A DNA stretch of 15,023 nucleotides from contig DGYN01000120.1 of assembly GCA_002398405.1 (NCBI GenBank), forward strand, positions 30,773 through 45,795, written 5' to 3'. The notes below the pieces were generated by a model. The model made no database searches and had not been told where the DNA came from. It was given only the letters and a program-made list of their open reading frames with translations. Positions 1-7,980 of the stretch are shown piece by piece. Positions within the stretch are counted from its first letter, which is position 1. The number at the start of each line of letters is the position of its first letter. The translations under genes and the position numbers were made by a program. This DNA comes from Caulobacteraceae bacterium UBA5005. Lineage in GTDB: Bacteria; Pseudomonadota; Alphaproteobacteria; Caulobacterales; Caulobacteraceae.

Positions 1-737
1 TCGGCCAGGTTGCCGCCGGTCTTGGCCTGGATGGCCAGCACGATAGCGAAGAATTTCAGCTCCGGCGTCGGCATGCGCTCGTACATCTTGTCGAGCGCCT
101 GATCGACCGTGACGCCCATGCCGATGTTCTCGACCAGGCGCTTGAACTCGCCGGCCAGAGGCTCGGGACTTTCGCGGGCGATGATCTTCAAGCAGTCGTG
201 GACCGGCAGGCCCGACTTGATGCCGCGCACGATGATGTCGATGGCGTCAGAGAAGGCCTCAGTGAACTTCTTGGTGCGGCGTTTGCCGAGAAAACCGATC
301 GTCCAGCGCGGCAGACCGAGCGCCGCGGCGAAGCCCAGGCCAAGGGCGATGAGCAGGTTCGGCTTCACCACATAGGTGACGCCCAGGACCACAACGCCAA
401 GCACGCCGCTGATGATCCAGAAGGTGCTGGGCGTGATGGAAAGGCCCGCCTGACGCAGCCGTGCGGGCAGGGTGACCGAGGCCTTCTTGGCCTGTTTCTC
501 CTGCTCGCGCAGGGTTTTCAGGATCTGCTTGCGGCGGGCGCCGGGATCATTGGCCGCCTGAGCCTTGGCGCGGGCGGCCTTGCTGTCCTTGGCGGCGCCT
601 CGCCCTTGGACAATGGCGTGAGCGCGCTTGGCGGCCTTGCGGTTGCCACCGTCGCCGCCGGCGAAGGCGAAGCCCACTCCGGCCACGGCGATGAAGGCCA
701 GGGCCGCGGCGACAATCGCTAGGGTTTGGGGGCCCAT
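1..737 (-). CDS. tadB: TadB/CpaG, Tad pilus inner-membrane platform protein (partial, C-terminus cut off)
   Basis: TadB-family proteins form, with TadC, the inner-membrane platform on which the CpaF ATPase acts. About 245 residues are visible. There is an N-terminal hydrophobic segment (about residues 5-27), then a basic, Ala/Lys-rich linker (about 31-100). Two adjacent membrane segments follow (about 104-124 and 128-148), then the start of the cytoplasmic T2SSF domain, with the recognisable stretches RGIKSGLPVHDC and AIQAKTGGNL. The frame is open to the left edge, so the C-terminal part and its last membrane helices are missing. The ATG lies 3 bases after the cpaF stop, and a GGAG inside the last cpaF codons serves as ribosome binding site, so the two genes are probably translationally coupled. 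The family assignment is firm from sequence style and position. TadC is expected further left (inference). Confidence 0.93.
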   Translation of the reverse strand, partial: MGPQTLAIVAAALAFIAVAGVGFAFAGGDGGNRKAAKRAHAIVQGRGAAKDSKAARAKAQAANDPGARRKQILKTLREQEKQAKKASVTLPARLRQAGLSITPSTFWIISGVLGVVVLGVTYVVKPNLLIALGLGFAAALGLPRWTIGFLGKRRTKKFTEAFSDAIDIIVRGIKSGLPVHDCLKIIARESPEPLAGEFKRLVENIGMGVTVDQALDKMYERMPTPELKFFAIVLAIQAKTGGNLA

Positions 738-740
738 CGC

Positions 741-2306
741 CTACTCCGCCGCATCGAGGGCTTCGGCGAGCTCCCGCTCCAGCCCGTAGTAGCGGGCGCG
801 GTCCCAGAAGCGGGGACGGGCGATGCCGGTCGAGCGGTGGCGGCCGACCACGCGGCCTTCCTCGTCCTCGCCGGTAATTTCATAGACGAACAGGTCCTGG
901 GTGATGATCACCTCGCCTTCGAGGCCAAGGACCTCGGTGACATGGGTGATGCGGCGCGAGCCGTCGCGCAGGCGGGCGGCCTGGATAATGACGTCGATGG
1001 ACCCGACGATCATCTCGCGGATGGTCTTGGAGGGCAGGCCGTAGCCGCCCATGGTGATCATGCTCTCCATCCGGCTGATGGCTTCGCGGGGAGAGTTGGC
1101 GTGCAGGGTGCCCATCGAGCCGTCGTGGCCGGTGTTCATGGCCTGCAACAGGTCGAAGGCTTCGGGGCCGCGGACTTCGCCGACGATGATCCGCTCGGGA
1201 CGCATCCGCAGGCAGTTCTTGACGAGGTCGCGCATGGTGATCGCGCCCTGGCCTTCGAGGTTTGGCGGCCGGGTTTCCAGGCGCACGACGTGCGGTTGCT
1301 GCAACTGCAGTTCGGCGGCGTCTTCGCAGGTGATCACCCGCTCGGTGGGGTCGATGAAGGCGGTGAGCGTGTTGAGCAGGGTGGTCTTGCCCGAGCCCGT
1401 GCCCCCGCTGATCAGGGTGTTGCAGCGCGAGGCGCCGATGACGCCCAGTACGCGGGCGCCTTCCGGGCTGATGGACGCATAGTCCACCAGATTCTTCATG
1501 GTCAGCTTGTCCTTCTTGAACTTCCGGATGGTCAGGGTCGGACCATCGAGAGCCAAGGGAGGCGAGATGACGTTGACGCGGGAGCCGTCGGGCAGGCGGG
1601 CGTCGCAGATGGGAGACGATTCATCGACCCGGCGACCGACCTGATTAACGATGCGCTGACAGATATTCATCAGCTGGGCGTTGTCGCGGAAGCGGACGTT
1701 AGTCAGCTGGACCTTGCCGCCGACTTCGATGAACACCCGGTTGGCGCCATTGACCATGATGTCGGCGATGTCGTCGCGAGCCAGCAGCGGCTCCAGCGGA
1801 CCGTAGCCGAGGACGTCGTTGATAATGTCTTGGACCAGGTGTTCCTGTTCCGCCACCGACATCGAGACGTTCTTGATCGCCACCAGTTCGGCGACGATGT
1901 CGCGGATTTCCTCGCCGGCCTGTTTGATGTCGAGCTGGGCGAGCTGCGCCAGGTCGATGGTGTTGATCAGGGCGTTGAAAATCGTGGTCTTGGTGGCGTG
2001 ATAGTAGTCCGACTGCTCGCGAACGATCTGGGTCGCGGCCGGGGCGGCGCGACCCGCCTGGGCCGTGCGCAACTGTTCGAAGGCGACGGTCGGCTTGGGA
2101 CCCGCCGGCGCGGGTCCACCCGGTTTGGCGGCGGGGACCGTTACGCCGGGGATGGCGGGCGCAGCGGGCTTGGCGACGGCTTGCGGGCGGGTGGCGATGG
2201 TCGAGCCGGCGCTCGGCGCGGGAGGCGGCGCGGTCGACGCGGGCGGAGGCGACGGGGCCTTTGCCGGCGGTGGAGTTCCATTATCCGTAGCGCGCTTGCC
2301 GAACAC
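741..2306 (-). CDS. cpaF: CpaF/TadA secretion ATPase of the Tad pilus
   Basis: This is the cytoplasmic hexameric ATPase (type II/IV secretion ATPase, GspE/VirB11 superfamily) that powers assembly, and in Tad systems probably retraction, of the Flp pilus. The protein has 521 residues. Residues 9-72 are a Pro/Ala-rich, probably disordered tail. The conserved N-terminal domain spans about 95-260, with LGYGPLEPLL and MVNGANRVF. The Walker A GGTGSGKT is at 301-308, the Asp box around CEDAAELQL is at 327-335, the Walker B RIIVGEVRG is at 372-380, and the His box HDGSMGTLH is at 394-402. All nucleotide-binding motifs look intact. The start is a GTG at 2306, 9 bases after the cpaE stop, with only a weak ribosome binding site, so coupling to cpaE is likely. 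tadB follows 3 bases after the stop. Confidence 0.97.
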   Translation of the reverse strand: MFGKRATDNGTPPPAKAPSPPPASTAPPPAPSAGSTIATRPQAVAKPAAPAIPGVTVPAAKPGGPAPAGPKPTVAFEQLRTAQAGRAAPAATQIVREQSDYYHATKTTIFNALINTIDLAQLAQLDIKQAGEEIRDIVAELVAIKNVSMSVAEQEHLVQDIINDVLGYGPLEPLLARDDIADIMVNGANRVFIEVGGKVQLTNVRFRDNAQLMNICQRIVNQVGRRVDESSPICDARLPDGSRVNVISPPLALDGPTLTIRKFKKDKLTMKNLVDYASISPEGARVLGVIGASRCNTLISGGTGSGKTTLLNTLTAFIDPTERVITCEDAAELQLQQPHVVRLETRPPNLEGQGAITMRDLVKNCLRMRPERIIVGEVRGPEAFDLLQAMNTGHDGSMGTLHANSPREAISRMESMITMGGYGLPSKTIREMIVGSIDVIIQAARLRDGSRRITHVTEVLGLEGEVIITQDLFVYEITGEDEEGRVVGRHRSTGIARPRFWDRARYYGLERELAEALDAAE

Positions 2307-2315
2307 TCTTTGCGC

Positions 2316-3821
2316 CTATTTCTTGAGGAGGCTGGCGAGGAGCGACTTCTTGGGCTGCGGCGGCGGATCGCGGCGGCTGATCAATTGGGCGAGCGCGTTT
2401 AGGCCCTCGGCGGCCTTTGACTTGGGCGCTACCTCGCAAATCATCTGACCGTTATTGGCGGCCGCGCCGAACAGCTTGGCGTCGAAAGGCAGCACCAGCG
2501 AGGGCATCAGCCCCATGGCTTCACCGAAGTCCTTCACCGGGATCTCGGGGCGGTTGGGAATTCCGGTCTGGTTGATGACGAGCCTGGGCGGCTGATCGTT
2601 TGGCCGGGCGGCGCGGACCAGGTCGATCATGTTCTTGGCGTTGCGCAGGGACGCGAGGTCAGGCGTCGCGACGATCACCACCTCGTCCGAGGACAGCAAT
2701 AGCTTGCGCACCCAAGAGGACCAGATGTGCGGCAGGTCGAGGATAACGAACGGGGCTGTGTGCTTGATCTTGGCCGCGACCTCTTCGAAGGCCTCGGGCG
2801 AGATGTCGTAGTCGTTGTCGAGGTTGGCCGGCGCCGCGAACAGCGACAGGCGATCCGAGCAGCGGACCATCATGCGGTCCAGCAGCACGGGATCCAGGCG
2901 GTCGGGCTGATTCAGCGCGTCGGCGACCCCCTGCAGCGGGTCTTGGTTGAAGTCGAGGCCGGCGGTGCCAAAAGGCAGGTCGAAGTCGACGATCACCGCA
3001 TTGGTCTGCATGAACTCGGTCAGGCAGTGGCCGAAGTTGTGGGCGATGGTCGAGGAGCCCGATCCGCCCTTGGCGCCGATGAAGGCAATGGTGCGGCCGA
3101 TGAACGGGGCGCTGGGATCGGAATAGAGGGTGGTGATCGCCTGGACAAGGTTGAGCGGCTCGAGCGGCGGGACCAGATATTCAGAGACGCCGCGCTTCAT
3201 CAGTTCACGATAGAGGCCGATGTCGTTCGAGCGGCCGATGACCACGACCTTGGTCCCCGGATCACAAACCTCTGCCAGCTGGTCGAGCTGCGAGATGAGC
3301 ACGGCCGCATTGTCCTGGCTTTCCACCACGACGAGCGATGGGGTCGGCTGATTCTGATAATGAGCGACGGCGGCGGAAAGCCCGCCCATGAGAACGACGG
3401 GCGTGGTGCGCGCCAGCCGCCGGTCAGCGGCGGCGTTTTCGGCCACGGTGGCGGTGCTTGGCTGTTCGCAAAAGATGTGGATGGCGATGCGCGGCGCGGC
3501 GCCCTCCGCGCCAGAGTCGTAAGAGGGGACGGACGCCGGCCGGGCGGCGTGGGCGGGCATGGGCGGGGGTTGCGGCGCGCCCATGTCGGGGGTGTGCGGC
3601 TCGTCGATGACATGGCGGTGCTGCGTCGCGCCCAGCCCTTCGAAGGGGTCGGCGAGCGGTTCGACAGCTACCTCATAGGGATCAGCCATGGCGCCGGGCA
3701 TGCCGCCTGCTTGGGGGCCGGCGGATTGGGGTAGGTCCCAGGGCTCGACGGCCCCGGCGGTGAACTCGTCGTCGGCGTCGAAGCCTACGCCGAAGTCCTC
3801 TTCCATGGCGGGTTTGATCAC
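2316..3821 (-). CDS. cpaE: CpaE/TadZ, ParA/MinD-like pilus localisation protein
   Basis: CpaE is a ParA/MinD-superfamily protein that positions the Tad pilus machine, at the cell pole in Caulobacter. With the GTG at 3821 it is 501 residues. Residues 1-108 are acidic and Pro-rich and probably disordered. About 110-235 resembles an atypical receiver domain (KVVVIGRSND, GVSEYLVPPL). The ATPase domain begins near 243, with the deviant Walker A GAKGGSGSST at 249-258, a switch segment VDFDLPFGTAGLDF at 278-291 and the Walker-B-like VILDLPHIW further on. The usual P-loop lysine is replaced by serine, as I recall for other CpaE/TadZ proteins. The GTG is preferred because AGAAGG lies 10 bases upstream. 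The ATG at 3806 is the alternative, and the frame is open further upstream inside cpaD. cpaF starts 9 bases after the stop. Confidence 0.94.
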   Translation of the reverse strand: MIKPAMEEDFGVGFDADDEFTAGAVEPWDLPQSAGPQAGGMPGAMADPYEVAVEPLADPFEGLGATQHRHVIDEPHTPDMGAPQPPPMPAHAARPASVPSYDSGAEGAAPRIAIHIFCEQPSTATVAENAAADRRLARTTPVVLMGGLSAAVAHYQNQPTPSLVVVESQDNAAVLISQLDQLAEVCDPGTKVVVIGRSNDIGLYRELMKRGVSEYLVPPLEPLNLVQAITTLYSDPSAPFIGRTIAFIGAKGGSGSSTIAHNFGHCLTEFMQTNAVIVDFDLPFGTAGLDFNQDPLQGVADALNQPDRLDPVLLDRMMVRCSDRLSLFAAPANLDNDYDISPEAFEEVAAKIKHTAPFVILDLPHIWSSWVRKLLLSSDEVVIVATPDLASLRNAKNMIDLVRAARPNDQPPRLVINQTGIPNRPEIPVKDFGEAMGLMPSLVLPFDAKLFGAAANNGQMICEVAPKSKAAEGLNALAQLISRRDPPPQPKKSLLASLLKK

Positions 3822-3831
3822 GCTCTTACGC

Positions 3832-3837
3832 CCTTCT
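3832..3837 (-). promoter_or_regulatory. Ribosome binding site of cpaE that decides its GTG start
   Basis: AGAAGG on the minus strand lies 10 bases before the GTG at 3821 and shares two bases with the TAG stop of cpaD (3836-3838). It sits 25 bases before the next ATG (3806), too far for normal initiation, which supports the GTG start and stop-start coupling of cpaD and cpaE. Confidence 0.6.
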
Positions 3838-4513
3838 AATTCACAGCCCGGGAAACCGTGCCGTTGGCCTGATCGTCCTTCTCCGAGGACGTAGCCTGAC
3901 CTTGTCTGTAGCGGTCGATCACCTCCTGGCGACGACCGGCGTCCACCGGGTCGATGCCCCGGGGGCGGTTGATATCCGCAGGATTGTCGATCATCGCCGC
4001 GAGGTTGGCGTTGACCGAACATCCGAAATTGGGAGTCGGCTGGTTGCTCGCGGTCTTGGTCATGTCCGTCCAGCTGCGCCCGCACTGGGCGACGTCGGCG
4101 ACCTCGGTCAGGAAGCTCACCCGGACCGGGGCGGCGTTGGGCGAGCCATCCACCCGATAGCCGACCAGTTCGATGGCGCCTTGCGGCGCTCCCAGATATT
4201 CTAGCGCGTCGCGCGCGCCATAGGCTGTCGCCGCGGCGGCCGGCCCGGCTCCCGAGGGGGCTTCGATAAGGATTCGCCCGTGGCCGCGTTCGCGCCAGCC
4301 GGCATAGACCCCGCGAAGGGCGTCTGTCTGGTTCGCGGAAAGACCGCCTTCGCGCTGGGACAGAAGGATCGCCTCGGGGGAGTCGATGGTCCGCAGCGGA
4401 TGCTGCTCCAAGGGGTTGATCCCCAGGCCCGCGGCCTTCTCATAGGTCGGTCTGGCGCAAGCCGCCAGGCTCAGAAGGGCGGTGGCTAGGAGGAGCGCTC
4501 TAATCGATGACAT
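3836..4513 (-). CDS. cpaD: CpaD, Tad pilus outer-membrane lipoprotein
   Basis: CpaD-family lipoproteins work with the CpaC secretin at the outer membrane during Tad pilus biogenesis. The protein has 225 residues. The start at 4513 is chosen because MSSIRALLLATALLSLAAC is a lipoprotein signal peptide with lipobox LAAC and the lipidated cysteine at residue 19. A longer frame to 4588 adds a tail that would spoil the signal. The middle contains a segment recalling SPOR/OmpA-like pilus proteins, and the C-terminal half carries the family hallmark FGCSVNANLAAMIDNPADI followed by RPRGIDP. The start overlaps the end of cpaC by 14 bases, and its own ribosome binding site is weak, so translation is probably coupled to cpaC. 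The TAG stop overlaps the cpaE ribosome binding site. Confidence 0.94.
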   Translation of the reverse strand: MSSIRALLLATALLSLAACARPTYEKAAGLGINPLEQHPLRTIDSPEAILLSQREGGLSANQTDALRGVYAGWRERGHGRILIEAPSGAGPAAAATAYGARDALEYLGAPQGAIELVGYRVDGSPNAAPVRVSFLTEVADVAQCGRSWTDMTKTASNQPTPNFGCSVNANLAAMIDNPADINRPRGIDPVDAGRRQEVIDRYRQGQATSSEKDDQANGTVSRAVN

Positions 4514-6368
4514 GGCCGTAGGGTCCCTGATACGTCCGGCCCTGGGTCGCCTCGGGGCGCACCTTGTAGGCGGTATTGAGCTTGCCAAAGAACATGGTCT
4601 CGGCGTCCGACGCGATGCGCAGGCCGTCGGCCGGTGTCTGAAGTTTGTCGCGGCTGGTGGAGGTCGTCAGATAGGCCGTGACGATGATTACCAGCTCGGT
4701 CTGGTTGTTGATGTAGTCGCGCGAGCGGGCCAGTGGGCCGATCACCGGCATGTCGGCGACACCGGGGATCTTGTCGATGTTCTGCCGGGTCTGTTCCTGC
4801 AGAAGGCCGGCGACCATCATCGATCCGCCCGACGGCAGTTCGATGGTGTTCTCCACTCGCCGCACCGAAAGCGCCGGAATGACGGTGGTGGTGCCGACGC
4901 CGCCGAGGCCCGAAAGGGTCAGCGCGCCCTGGGTCGACAGTTCCGAGACCTCGGTGGAAATCTTCAGCGAAATCCGGCCATCCGAGAGCACCACTGGGGT
5001 GAAGCCCAGGCCCACGCCGAAGGGCTTGAATTCGATGGTGACATTGCCCTGGGCGTCACGGCCGGTGGGCACCGGAAACTCGCCGCCCGCCAGAAACTTG
5101 GACGCCTCGCCGGAAACGGCGGTCAGCGTCGGCTCGGCCAGGGTGCGCACCAGACCCTGGCGTTCGAAGGCCTGGATAAGAGCGCGTCCCTGGTTGAGGC
5201 CGTCCGAACCGACCCGGTCGGTGACGACGGGATTAGCTTTGTTGCTGGGGTCGATCAGAGTCGAGTCGAGGTTCTGAATATAGTTCGTGTTCTGGCGCGG
5301 CAATTCGCCAAAAAACGAGGTGAACCAGGCTCGCTGCGCGGCGGTAAGCTGAGTGGCGTCAGACAGATAGGTCGTCGACAGGCGCTGGAAGTTCTGCGGC
5401 GTGATCCCGACGTCGGTCATGCTGAAGGTGGTGCCGGTCTGATCGACGACGTTGATCTGGTTGGCAAAGCCGCGGACGTAGTTCTGCACCCAGTCGGTCT
5501 GGCTTGCCGTCAGAGTGCTGGCCCCGCGCAGGAAGCTGTCGACAAAGGTCGACAAATTGGTGGTGTTGATCCCCGAGTTGCCAAAGGCGACCCGCGCGAT
5601 CGAACTCACCGCATTGGCCACCGGCTGGGAAGTCGTGTTGATCTGGTAGCCCGCTGCGCCTCCGCCCTGGAAACCCCCGTTGACGGCGTAGCTTGGGGTG
5701 TTGCCGAGCACATATTGCGGCATGCCCAACTGGCCGAGCAGGAAGTTGGTGTCGAAGCCCAGCTGCTTCATGATGCTGCGGTTCACCTCGACCGCCTGGA
5801 CGCGCAGGGTGACCTGGTCCTTGCCGGTGATTGTGAGAAGGTTGCGGACACGCTCGACGCTGCCGGAATAGACGCTCGCCACCTGCACGGCGCGGTCCGC
5901 CTCGGCGGCGTTGGCCACCTGGCCGGTGAGGATGATTGAATCGTTGATCGCCTGGGCCTGGATGCGGGCCTGAGGAACAACCTTGTTCAGGCTGTCCTCA
6001 AGGGAGCGGATGTCCTGCTCGACGCGGACATCGAAGACCATCGCCAGGCGCCCGAGCTGGTCATAAAACTGAACGTCGGTCTGGCCGTAGCCGATGCCCA
6101 GAACCGTGGCGTGGGTCGGCGTCACCATGCGGATGTCGGCGATACGGGGATCGGTCGCGCCGCCGATTCTCATTTCCCGGCTGAAATCGAGATTGGCCGC
6201 CTTGCCACGCGGAATGGAGAGCGAGCGGCGCTCCACGGCCGGCGCGCGCATCGGCTGGGGACCGCCCAAGACATCGGTGCGAGGCGGCTGGCCGTTGGCC
6301 GCGCCGCCTGCGCTGAGGGCGAGAAGGGCAAGACTGGCGCCCGCGAAAAGCTTCAGGGTTCTGATCAT
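4500..6368 (-). CDS. cpaC: CpaC/RcpA, Tad pilus outer-membrane secretin (enlarged)
   Basis: CpaC multimerises into the outer-membrane channel through which the Flp pilus passes. The protein has 622 residues. There is a signal peptide (about 1-26), then the pilus-assembly N-terminal domain (about 47-116, RSLSIPRGKAANLDF, RIADIRMVTPTHATVLG) and a BON-like domain (about 118-182). A strand QVTLRVQAVEVNRSIMKQLG follows at 185-204, and the secretin core begins at about 396 (ALIQAFERQGLVRTLAEP) with VENTIELPSGGSMMVAGLL and PVIGPLARSRDY near the end. Between 205 and 395 lies a long Asn/Thr/Ser/Gln-rich stretch that I believe exceeds the usual length here. It contains two copies of a degenerate 25-residue motif (280-304 and 335-359). 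The start ATG overlaps the cpaB stop as ATGA, and cpaD overlaps its 3' end by 14 bases. Confidence 0.95.
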   Translation of the reverse strand: MIRTLKLFAGASLALLALSAGGAANGQPPRTDVLGGPQPMRAPAVERRSLSIPRGKAANLDFSREMRIGGATDPRIADIRMVTPTHATVLGIGYGQTDVQFYDQLGRLAMVFDVRVEQDIRSLEDSLNKVVPQARIQAQAINDSIILTGQVANAAEADRAVQVASVYSGSVERVRNLLTITGKDQVTLRVQAVEVNRSIMKQLGFDTNFLLGQLGMPQYVLGNTPSYAVNGGFQGGGAAGYQINTTSQPVANAVSSIARVAFGNSGINTTNLSTFVDSFLRGASTLTASQTDWVQNYVRGFANQINVVDQTGTTFSMTDVGITPQNFQRLSTTYLSDATQLTAAQRAWFTSFFGELPRQNTNYIQNLDSTLIDPSNKANPVVTDRVGSDGLNQGRALIQAFERQGLVRTLAEPTLTAVSGEASKFLAGGEFPVPTGRDAQGNVTIEFKPFGVGLGFTPVVLSDGRISLKISTEVSELSTQGALTLSGLGGVGTTTVIPALSVRRVENTIELPSGGSMMVAGLLQEQTRQNIDKIPGVADMPVIGPLARSRDYINNQTELVIIVTAYLTTSTSRDKLQTPADGLRIASDAETMFFGKLNTAYKVRPEATQGRTYQGPYGHVID

Positions 6369-7264
6369 CGCGGCACCACTGTTTCGGTCGTCGTCCCCTG
6401 ACTGAAGATACGCACGGTCGGCGGCGCAGCCTTGGCCTTGCCGATCTTGGCGCTGCCCCGGCCCGAGGGGCCGCCGGCGTCGGCGTAGGACCGAAGGATC
6501 AGCTGCATCTCGCCGCGCGGCTTGGCGTCGACCAGGGCTTCGGCGGCGGCGTTGTCGACCTCCAGGGTCGCGACGGCGCCGGTCATGGATGTGCCGCCCT
6601 CTTCCGGCGGCTTGGTGCTCTGGTCGATGGCCAGAACCCGGACATTGACCACCACCGCCTCAGTGACGCGGGTTCTGACCCCATTGGCGCTGGGCGTTTC
6701 GGCCTCGCGGCTTTGCAGGACATCCACCCGGTCGCCGGGCAGGATAAAGCCGCCGGCGCCGCTTTCCTCGCTCACCGGAATGCCGATAGCGCGCATGCCG
6801 GGCTTTAGAACCACGGCCAGATAGCCGCCCTCGCCGCCCCGCACGAGCTTGCGCTGCTGCACCGGTTCGTTGAGCAGAATCTCTTCGCGCACCACCGCGC
6901 CGACCAGGCTATCGATGGTCACGTCGTTGTCGTCCAGCGCCTCGGCCGCCTTCTCGACGCCTTCGGCCACCTTCTCGACGGCGGTATCCGGCGCGGTCTT
7001 GGGGGCCGAGCCGTCGGTGATGAAGAGGGGATTGAGCCCCTCGGCCGGCCAGGATTGCCAACCAACATCATCGGGCTGCAGACGGGTGCCGACCGGCAGG
7101 TTGCGCTTGGCCACCAGGACGCGGGTCATCGGCACCGCCGGGGCCTTGGCCTCGGCCACCGCCACGGGCTCATTGCCGGACGCAAGCATGTTGCGGATGA
7201 CGACCGCCAGGCCGACCGCCGCCACCAGGGCGATCGACAGGATGATGATACGCGCGGCGCCCAT
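6365..7264 (-). CDS. cpaB: CpaB/RcpC, Tad pilus assembly protein with SAF domain
   Basis: CpaB is an inner-membrane-anchored periplasmic protein of the Tad system, thought to interact with the secretin. The protein has 299 residues. A single membrane segment covers about 5-24 (IIILSIALVAAVGLAVVI). The SAF-type domain begins near 46 with TRVLVAKRNLPVGTRLQPDDV and continues after an acidic Ala/Glu/Asp-rich stretch (about 90-115) with LVGAVVREEILLNEPV. The RcpC-type domain follows with GMRAIGIPV and GGFILPGDRVDVL, ending in a Gly/Ala/Lys-rich tail. A strong GGAGG ribosome binding site sits 6 bases before the ATG, unlike the weak sites of the downstream genes. A 137-base gap with a CtrA-like box precedes it, so cpaB probably heads its own transcript. 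Its stop overlaps the cpaC start (ATGA). Confidence 0.95.
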   Translation of the reverse strand: MGAARIIILSIALVAAVGLAVVIRNMLASGNEPVAVAEAKAPAVPMTRVLVAKRNLPVGTRLQPDDVGWQSWPAEGLNPLFITDGSAPKTAPDTAVEKVAEGVEKAAEALDDNDVTIDSLVGAVVREEILLNEPVQQRKLVRGGEGGYLAVVLKPGMRAIGIPVSEESGAGGFILPGDRVDVLQSREAETPSANGVRTRVTEAVVVNVRVLAIDQSTKPPEEGGTSMTGAVATLEVDNAAAEALVDAKPRGEMQLILRSYADAGGPSGRGSAKIGKAKAAPPTVRIFSQGTTTETVVPR

Positions 7265-7316
7265 GGGCGGCCTCCGGAGAAAAATGACAGCCTTCGCCCT
7301 TCAAGGCGCAGGTTCG

Positions 7317-7332
7317 GAACGGTCGCCCGTTC
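7317..7332. repeat. Small inverted repeat upstream of cpaB
   Basis: GAACGG and CCGTTC form a perfect 6-bp dyad with a 4-base loop, 53-68 bases before the cpaB start. It could be an operator half-pair or a leader hairpin. The sequence alone does not say which, and a dyad this small can arise by chance. Confidence 0.3.
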
Positions 7333-7365
7333 TAGGCGTCGGGTCCGACAATCGCCGGGTCATAG

Positions 7366-7380
7366 TTAACGCGGGCCTAA
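7366..7380 (-). promoter_or_regulatory. CtrA-like box upstream of cpaB
   Basis: On the minus strand this reads TTAG-N7-TTAA followed by C, one mismatch from the Caulobacter CtrA consensus TTAA-N7-TTAAC. It lies about 100-115 bases before the cpaB ATG, in the only sizeable gap of the cpaA-tadB series. CtrA is the cell-cycle response regulator that controls pilA in Caulobacter (known). Its action here is inferred from the motif. Confidence 0.45.
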
Positions 7381-7401
7381 CCCCTTAAGGGATTTCCGCG
7401 A

Positions 7402-7914
7402 TTAGGCGGCGGCGATCGCGAAGAGCGCGCTCTGCGGAAAGGCCAAAAGGGCGCCCGCGGCGATGGCGACGCCATAGGGCGCTTCACCCTTGGGGGCGCG
7501 CAGGCGCTCGACCCAACGGGGACCGGCCGGCAGCACCGACCGCGACCAATCGGCGCGCAGGCTGACCAAGAAGACCGCGAGCAGCCCTCCGGCCACAGCG
7601 GTGTAGATGATGAAGGGGATGGCGGCGCCGGTTCCGAGCCAAAGGCCGGCCGCGGCGAAAAGCTTGGCGTCCCCGCCTCCGATCCAGCCGGCGGCGAACA
7701 TGCCGATACCGGCGACAAGGCAGGCAGCGCCCACCGCCAGGCTGACGCCCAGAACGCCGAGCGGCAGGCCAGCGGCAAAGGCGGCAGGGAAGAATGCGAG
7801 GATGAGAAGACCCGAAATCCAGTTCGGAATGGTGAAGCTGGTCGCGTCCTTGAGAGCCGCCACGATGACCAGAGCGGGAAAGACGGCCAGGAGGATTTGG
7901 GAGAGCGCTTGCAT
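7402..7914 (-). CDS. cpaA: CpaA/TadV prepilin peptidase (A24 family)
   Basis: This is an inner-membrane aspartic peptidase that removes the leader from the Flp pilin and from TadE/TadF-type pseudopilins. The protein has 170 residues with about five or six hydrophobic segments and no methyltransferase domain, the compact form usual for Tad systems. The two catalytic aspartates are visible: D23 in LKDATSFTIPNW, and the one in GGGDAKLFAAAGLWLG at about residue 82. Its likely substrates are all in this window (pilA and the two pseudopilins). The ATG at 7914 has no good ribosome binding site. The frame stays open upstream to the terminator but offers no standard start codon there. It lies between the pilA terminator and the gap before cpaB, so it may depend on readthrough from pilA or on an unseen promoter. 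Confidence 0.94.
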   Translation of the reverse strand: MQALSQILLAVFPALVIVAALKDATSFTIPNWISGLLILAFFPAAFAAGLPLGVLGVSLAVGAACLVAGIGMFAAGWIGGGDAKLFAAAGLWLGTGAAIPFIIYTAVAGGLLAVFLVSLRADWSRSVLPAGPRWVERLRAPKGEAPYGVAIAAGALLAFPQSALFAIAAA

Positions 7915-7980
7915 CAGAAGGCCAATCTGGCCCGGATCGGTGAACCAATCGTTGAGGGAACGGATGCGAAGGGTGCGGCC

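Noticed and set aside
726..2402. A 558-codon open frame on the plus strand opposite cpaF
   Set aside because: It mirrors cpaF codon for codon, has low-complexity Gly/Asp/Arg-rich content, and matches no family. Long antisense frames are expected in GC-rich genes.
3822..4085. N-terminal extension of CpaE to the ATG at 4085
   Set aside because: It lies in cpaD in another frame, and a strong ribosome binding site points to the GTG at 3821.
4514..4588. Longer CpaD starting at 4588
   Set aside because: It would put 25 Arg/Pro-rich residues before a clear lipoprotein signal peptide and deepen the overlap with cpaC.
4482..5939. A 485-codon open frame on the plus strand opposite cpaC
   Set aside because: It is the antisense shadow of a clear secretin gene, with no ribosome binding site or recognisable domain.
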